NCBI RefSeq assembly: GCF_019800665.1
Contig: NZ_JAHVKO010000006.1
Location: 124,001 to 188,000, forward strand
Length of the DNA: 64,000 nt
Origin: Microbulbifer agarilyticus
GTDB taxonomy: Bacteria; Pseudomonadota; Gammaproteobacteria; Pseudomonadales; Cellvibrionaceae
Direction of reading: 5' to 3'
A model generated the notes under the pieces. The model ran no database searches, had not been told where the DNA came from, and was given only the letters and a program-made list of their open reading frames with translations. Shown one piece after another: positions 55,037 to 61,200 of the stretch; position 1 is the first letter of the stretch, and each line of letters begins with the position of its first letter. The position numbers were made by a program, and so were the translations under genes.

Positions 55037-55987
55037 GTGTCCAGTAAGACTCGGCTCAATATCGTTATTGTCTGTTACAACTGCGGTGCAGATATTGCCA
55101 GATTACTCGCGGATATCGATGATGGTGACCTGCCGTTACCGGCGATAGAGTTTTTTGTGGTGGACAATGCTTCCATGGATGATTCCTTGTCGATCCTGAG
55201 GCCATTGTCTCCGAAAATTCACCTGATAGAGTCTGACGAAAACATTGGCTTCGCGGCGGGATGCAACCTGGGTGCCGCGGCGATCGACAACTCGGCGCCG
55301 ATCCTGTTTCTGAATCCCGATGTGCGCTTACAGCATGACAGCCTCAGTAATTTACTGGCATTCGCGGCTGCCACACCCGGTGCAGGAATTTGGGGCGGTG
55401 TGACCTGTGATGAGCAGGGGGAGTACGACGGAAAGTCCGCGTGGCGGGAACCTTCCTTAATTGATCTATTGAGCTGGAGCCTGGGTGGAGACTTCCTGCT
55501 GCGCAGGACGTTCGGGCGCACCAGTGGCGGCTACTCTCCTCGTGCGTTATGCAAAGGTACGAGCGTTGATGCGGTATCTGGCTGTTTCCTGCTGATCGAT
55601 CAGGCACTTTTTCGGCTGCTGAATGGCTTTGATGAGGGCTTCTTCCTGTATTCGGAAGAAATTGATTTATGCCGCCGGGCGCGTGCCCTCGGGGCGCAGC
55701 CCCGGGTTACCGGTAATGCGGTAGTTTTACATGCCGGTAGTAAGACGCTTTCTGGTATCAATAAGCTCAATCATCTGTATCGATCGAAACTACAGTACTT
55801 TGCCAAGCATGGGTCATCTGTCACTGTTGTTGTGGCACGAGTACTGATTGCATTGGGTTCCGCGATACGCTTTGCTGCGTTCTCTGCTTTGGTGCAGATA
55901 GGTAAAGGAAGTAGGGAGCAACAATCGGTCTGGAAGCAGTTTCTGGATGACCAGTGGCAATGGCACAAGGCGCGCAGTAATGCTTGA
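55037..55987 (+). CDS. Family 2 glycosyltransferase (WbbL/rhamnosyltransferase-like)
   Basis: This 316-residue protein has a GT-A fold start (LNIVIVCYNCGADIARLL), the nucleotide-binding VVDNASMDDS, ENIGFAAGCNLGA and the metal-binding NPDVRL. The later FFLYSEEIDLCRRARALG holds the catalytic-base region. It resembles the WbbL type. GTG at 55037 is chosen because GGGAGG (55026-55031) lies 5 nt upstream; a GTG at 55031 is part of that site. It overlaps the next glycosyltransferase gene by 8 bp. Confidence 0.92.
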   Translation: MSSKTRLNIVIVCYNCGADIARLLADIDDGDLPLPAIEFFVVDNASMDDSLSILRPLSPKIHLIESDENIGFAAGCNLGAAAIDNSAPILFLNPDVRLQHDSLSNLLAFAAATPGAGIWGGVTCDEQGEYDGKSAWREPSLIDLLSWSLGGDFLLRRTFGRTSGGYSPRALCKGTSVDAVSGCFLLIDQALFRLLNGFDEGFFLYSEEIDLCRRARALGAQPRVTGNAVVLHAGSKTLSGINKLNHLYRSKLQYFAKHGSSVTVVVARVLIALGSAIRFAAFSALVQIGKGSREQQSVWKQFLDDQWQWHKARSNA

Positions 55988-56834
55988 TCCGCACAAGCCC
56001 GCGATCATTATTCCCGCGTATAACGAAGAGCACTCGATCGCCACCTTGTTGGATGTTGTGTACCCAGGCGTGCTTCTTGGTCACTATTCTGTGGTGGTTG
56101 CCTGTAACGGCTGCACGGATGCTACCGCGGAGATTGTACGCAATAAGTTCCCGCAGGTTTGCTGCCTGGAAATCCAGCGCGCAGGCAAAACACATGCAAT
56201 TAATGAGGCGGAGAAGCTGGGCCCCGGGTTTCCTCGTATTTATGTAGATGCGGATGTCAGTATTGACGATATATCACTGCTAAAGCTGCTCGATCAGTGC
56301 CGGGAACGCGAAAATGGTGCGGAGCCGACTGTAGTCGCGCCCGAAGGTGTAATGGATATGGCACATAGTAGTTACCTGGTCCGGTGTTACTATGCCGCCT
56401 GGCAAAAAACGCGATTCTGTAGTGAGTTTGGCTACGGAGCCGGGGTCTATGGACTGAACCGCGCTGCGCGTGAGCGGTTCTCTCTATTCCCGGAGATTAT
56501 TTCGGACGATGGCTATGTGCGTGCGGTTTTCGGTTACGAAAACATTGTGGTGAATAGAGAAAGTCAGAGCCGAGTTGTTGCGCCGAAAGGCGTCTGGGAC
56601 CTGCTGAAGATCAAAACTCGTAGCAAACTGGGCAAGTTACAGCTATTGCAGCTGCCGGAATGTCACACACCGATAACGCATCGCAGTGCGGTCTTTACAC
56701 AGCGTCCCAGTATGCTGGAGTTTCTGGTGTATTACGGGGTTAATGCTCTCAGCTACCTCACAGCGTGGCGCTACCGGCATGGCAATGCGCGGTATCAATG
56801 GCAGCGGGATGAATCCAGTCGCGAACCTGTGTAA
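55980..56834 (+). CDS. Family 2 glycosyltransferase
   Basis: This 284-residue protein begins MLDPHKPAIIIPAYNEEHSIATLL and shows the DxD-type IYVDADVSID and the acceptor-side SDDGYVRAVFGYE. No membrane span is obvious, though the C-terminal YYGVNALSYLTAW may lie on the membrane. ATG at 55980 overlaps the previous stop by 8 bp; upstream in-frame codons lie inside the preceding gene. It is the last plus-strand gene of the locus and converges with the FemAB-like gene across a 39-bp gap. Confidence 0.9.
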   Translation: MLDPHKPAIIIPAYNEEHSIATLLDVVYPGVLLGHYSVVVACNGCTDATAEIVRNKFPQVCCLEIQRAGKTHAINEAEKLGPGFPRIYVDADVSIDDISLLKLLDQCRERENGAEPTVVAPEGVMDMAHSSYLVRCYYAAWQKTRFCSEFGYGAGVYGLNRAARERFSLFPEIISDDGYVRAVFGYENIVVNRESQSRVVAPKGVWDLLKIKTRSKLGKLQLLQLPECHTPITHRSAVFTQRPSMLEFLVYYGVNALSYLTAWRYRHGNARYQWQRDESSREPV

Positions 56835-56873
56835 ACGTCGACCGCTAAGTCTCCGCGGCCAAGAGTTACAGGG

Positions 56874-58148
56874 CTATTTGTTGCGTTGCTCGAGACGGCG
56901 TCGCCACTGACGTTTCGTCCAGGTCATCAGACCGCTCTTGACCAGAAGAGTGCGTATCCATTGCTTTCCAATCCGGGTCGCTCCGTCCGCTATTCGTGTT
57001 ACCTGCGCGGCCACAGATTTTCCGTAAAAATGCAGGGTCACCTCCTTGTTGTTCTTGTTACCGTAGAGCGCCTTGTAGCTCGCATCGCCAAAGCCGAAGT
57101 CAAACCAGCGGACCCCTGCGGCTTGCAGCTTTTCCTGAATGCGACGTAACAGATAGCCGCCGGGTGCAATGTCTCGATGTGCCGGCAGAAAGGAGGCGGC
57201 CATATAGCAGAAGCAGCCGTTGCACAAACCGCCTACCGCATACGCAATGTCGTTTCCATCCGCCTGCAGTAAGAAGCCACGCAACTGGCCATTGTTTGCG
57301 AGGATACCCAAAATGTTCTGCCAGTGCTGATTGTCGCGGACGCCGACACCAAGCCCCCCCTGATAGCTCTGGTCGCCGATCTTGGAGGCCGCGGCGATGA
57401 GAGGCTTTACCTGATGCGGTTCTGTAAACTCAACGACCTGGATCTTGTTGTCAAAGTGCCGCTCCAGTTTACGGTCTTTACGTCGAAAGGAACCGCGCGT
57501 TTTCGAGGAGTTGGTGATCACCGGCTCGCCATCGGCATCCGTCAGCTCGGTGTACCAATGCTCCGTGTATACCGGATTTCCTTCTCCTGCCTGGTTTAGA
57601 CCGTGTGACAGGGCTTTGCCAAGCTCACTGTCACTGTGTAGATGGTGGACGGCGATACAATCGATTTCCTTGCTGGCAAGCTGATCGCGAAGGTACAGCA
57701 GCTGTTGCTGTGCAACCTCCGCACTATCGGCAACAAACCCGCCGTTTACTATTTCCAAGGTCTTGAGCAGCGGCATTGGGATCGAAATCGGTCCCAGTGA
57801 GCACCTGGTTCTACTCAACGCGATACGGGCGATTAATATTCCCCGAGGGGCATCGGCAGACTCCCATAGAACCACTCGTGGACTACGGTAAATATCATTT
57901 GATGCAAGGAAAGGAAGGTAGAAACTAGAGTGCGCATGAAGTGAGCCGGGTATATCGCTACGCGACTGGGAAAATGCCTCCCAGTGCGATAGCAGAAGAC
58001 GTGCCTCCTCATTTGTGTGTCCAGTCCGAAGTGTGGCACTTTTATCAATGGATTCACTGTAGGTGTCAGCTGTGACAGAGACAAATTGTGCTTGTTCCAG
58101 TTCGACACTCGCCTCTGGCTGCAAAGCCGTTTCAACTTCCGAGGGCAT
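56874..58148 (-). CDS. FemAB/GNAT-like acyltransferase
   Basis: This 424-residue protein resembles the FemAB-like GNAT proteins of polysaccharide loci. The C-terminal half has the GNAT core: IAYAVGGLCNGCFCYMAASF, HRDIAPGGYLLRRIQEKL and GVRWFDFGFGDASYKALYGN. FemAB enzymes move aminoacyl groups from aminoacyl-tRNA to amino groups; other relatives use acyl-CoA. The gene lies 56 bp after the NRPS gene in the same direction, so it is probably in the same operon and may hand on or add an acyl/aminoacyl group. The substrate is not known. Confidence 0.82.
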   Translation of the reverse strand: MPSEVETALQPEASVELEQAQFVSVTADTYSESIDKSATLRTGHTNEEARLLLSHWEAFSQSRSDIPGSLHAHSSFYLPFLASNDIYRSPRVVLWESADAPRGILIARIALSRTRCSLGPISIPMPLLKTLEIVNGGFVADSAEVAQQQLLYLRDQLASKEIDCIAVHHLHSDSELGKALSHGLNQAGEGNPVYTEHWYTELTDADGEPVITNSSKTRGSFRRKDRKLERHFDNKIQVVEFTEPHQVKPLIAAASKIGDQSYQGGLGVGVRDNQHWQNILGILANNGQLRGFLLQADGNDIAYAVGGLCNGCFCYMAASFLPAHRDIAPGGYLLRRIQEKLQAAGVRWFDFGFGDASYKALYGNKNNKEVTLHFYGKSVAAQVTRIADGATRIGKQWIRTLLVKSGLMTWTKRQWRRRLEQRNK

Positions 58149-58204
58149 TCTCAGGTCCTTTTGATCTAGTACCGGTATTTCAATTTACAGTCGCATGCAC
58201 AGGA

Positions 58205-61200
58205 TTATCGGATTCGTTCTCCCTCCAATGGTTTCAAAAACTCCCTTCTGCTGTGATGGAGTTGTTTGCCCGACATGGTCCACCACTGAATTTCCAATAG
58301 CTTCGGAATGGTTTCCTGTGAAAAGCGATAGCGGACGACCCGTGCTGGGTATCCAGCAACAACGGCATAGGGTGGAACATCTTCGATAACGACCGCGCCT
58401 GCGGCGATGACGGCACCATCACCAATTTTTTGTGTGGGGTAGAGTATTTTTGCTCCATCGCCAATCCATACATCGTTACCTACCTCGATAGTGGTCCGAT
58501 CGAGTTCATAGCCCGAACTGAACCCGAGCCGTGAGTGGTAAAAAATACCATGGGTGGACAGTGTATTACGGGGGTGATCCGCGGTTTGGAATTGCACCGT
58601 GGGGTAAATTGTTGAGTATTTACCAACCCGGGTGTAGCGCTTCAACTTAGAAGGTTCAAATCTGACACTGGTGAAGTCGCCGACCTCAATATCGTAATAC
58701 TTGCGATACAGATCGCGCATGGTAAGGCTGAATGTGGAGCCCCCTTCCAGTTTAAGGATGAGCTTCTCCAGTGCGATGCGTACCAGCCCCCGCTTAATCG
58801 CGAACATCGGTGCCAGCAGCATGCTTGCGATTTTAGAGCGTTGCATCTTCATGCCGTGCGGGAAGCTCGGTAGATCACTTGCCTGCTGGTTGTCACGTAG
58901 CCTGTCGAGGATGCTGTTGACCTGAAGCTCCGTTTTTTCGTCGACGCTCGCTGTTGCGAGCACCTGGGCTTCAGATTTCCCGTCTTGGAATTGAGAAATG
59001 GCCTGTGCCAGTGCACTGACACTGGGGAAATCGAAAAGCAGTGTCGGCGGCAACTCAAGTGCAAATAGCTTGTTAAGTCGTGCAATAACGTTAAGAGCCG
59101 ATAAGGAGTGGCCACCAAGGTCGAAGAAACTGGTCTCCAAGTTGGTTACCGATGTTTTTAGCTGGCTTTCGAAAACACTTTGGATGGTTTTATGGATGTC
59201 TGCTGGCGTTGCGATGGTTTTGGTGGTTTCGTCGATGGCTTTGGTTTGCAGGTCAATTGCAGTGCCCGAAGTATCGTGGACTTCTGTGGATGGTATGGTT
59301 GCACTTGCGCTCGGTGGCGAAAACGCCTTTCTGTCTACTTTACCATTGGGCGTGAGTGGGAATGACGCTACCGGGACAAAGACGGATGGCACCATATACT
59401 CCGGGAGGGTGAGGCGAAGCTGCTGGCGCAGGGTCTCGCTATCGGGTAACTCACTGATCGCTTGCCCCGAGGTTTCTGCCTGTTGGCGCAGAAGATAGGC
59501 GACCAGATATTTTCCGCCGGACTCGTCATCGTGTGCGATCACCACACACTGCCGCACAGCTGGGTTCTCGGCGATGCGCGCTTCGATCTCGCCCACTTCG
59601 ACACGAAAACCACGGATCTTAACCTGATGGTCCATGCGCCCCAGGTACTCAATGCGTCCGTCGCGATGGCGTACCACCAGGTCTCCGGTGCGGTATAGCC
59701 GCTCGCCATTGAGTGTCTGGCATGAGAAAAATCTTTCGCGCGTGAGCTCTTCGCGATTGTAGTAGCCGAGTGCAACACCTTCGCCACCGATACACAGTTC
59801 GCCGGGCACACCGGCGGGCAGTGGTTGGGCCGCAGTATCCAGCACGTAGAGAGTGGTGTTCGCGATGGGCATCCCGATAAATGCCGAATCTGCGGGCGAT
59901 TCCACGGCACTGACGGATGACCAGATTGTAGTTTCGGTTGGGCCATAAAGGTTCCACACCTGCAGGCCACAATCCAAAAGCCGTCCGGCCAGGTCTTTAC
60001 CCATGGCCTCGCCGCCACACAGCACGCGCACCCCTGGGTTACCTTGCCAGCCATGATCGAGCAGCATTCGCCAAGTGGACGGTGTCGCTTGCATTACGCT
60101 GATGCTCTCGCGGCACAGGGTTGCCTGTATCGCCTTGGGATCCCGCGATTGCTTCCAGTCCTGAATCACCAGACGACCACCACTCAGAAGAGGGAGGAAC
60201 AGTTCCAGTAACGCAATGTCGAAGCAGACGGTAGTGAGCGCGAGTAACGTATCGTCGGCGGAGAAACCGGGTTTTTCCTGCATGGAGCAGAGAAAATTCA
60301 CCAGGCTGCGCTGGGATATCTGCACGCCCTTGGGACGGCCGGTAGAGCCGGAAGTATAAATAACATAGGCCGGCGCATTTGGCTGAGCCTGCTGCGAAGA
60401 GGCAGTCTGTTGAGGATGCTTTTCACTGGTTTCGAATTCGGCGCTCTCGTCCAACAAGATCGTTTCGCCGGTGAACGCGGGTAGCTTGTCGCGGCTGGCG
60501 CTGTCAGTAACCAGCAATTTGGTCCCGCTATCGTCCAGGATGTGACCGAGCCGCTCGGGGGGGAACATCGGGTCCAGTGGAACAAAGGCGCCACCCGCCT
60601 TCCATACCGCAAGCAGCGCTACCATCAGGTTGGTCGAGCGTTGCATACATATGGCGACCAGGGTGCCGGGCTTAACACCGCGGACGCGTAGCTCCTGTGC
60701 GAAGCCGTCGGCGCGCAGGTTCAGCTGTTGATAACTGAGCTGCTCATCGGAGCCGGTTACAGCAGTCTTTGTTGCATGGATGTGCACCTGCTGATCGAAC
60801 AGCTGTGGAACGGTCGGTTCCACCGGCAGCTCGGTCCGGGTTTGATTCCACTGCCGGCATACCAGGCGGTGTTCCTCAGGAGCCAGTAATGGCAGTTCTG
60901 CGAGCGGCTTGTCGGGCATAGCCACGATGCTGCTCAACAGTTGTTCGAGGTTGAGCGTAAGATTTTTTGCGGTTTCCCGGTCGAACAGCGCGGTGCGATA
61001 TTCCAGTGTCCCGGACAGGGTTGAATCGCTCTCCAGCATCGAAAGCGTGAGATCAAATTTTGCACCGCCGGCATGAGTGGTTAATGGCGTTAGCCGGAGT
61101 CCTGGCAGTTTCCATTGCCCGGCGCTTTGTTTGCGGTGGATGAACAGGTGTCGGAAAAAGGGCGGCTCTCCAGAAGCGCGCGGCGGATTCAGTTCGGCAA

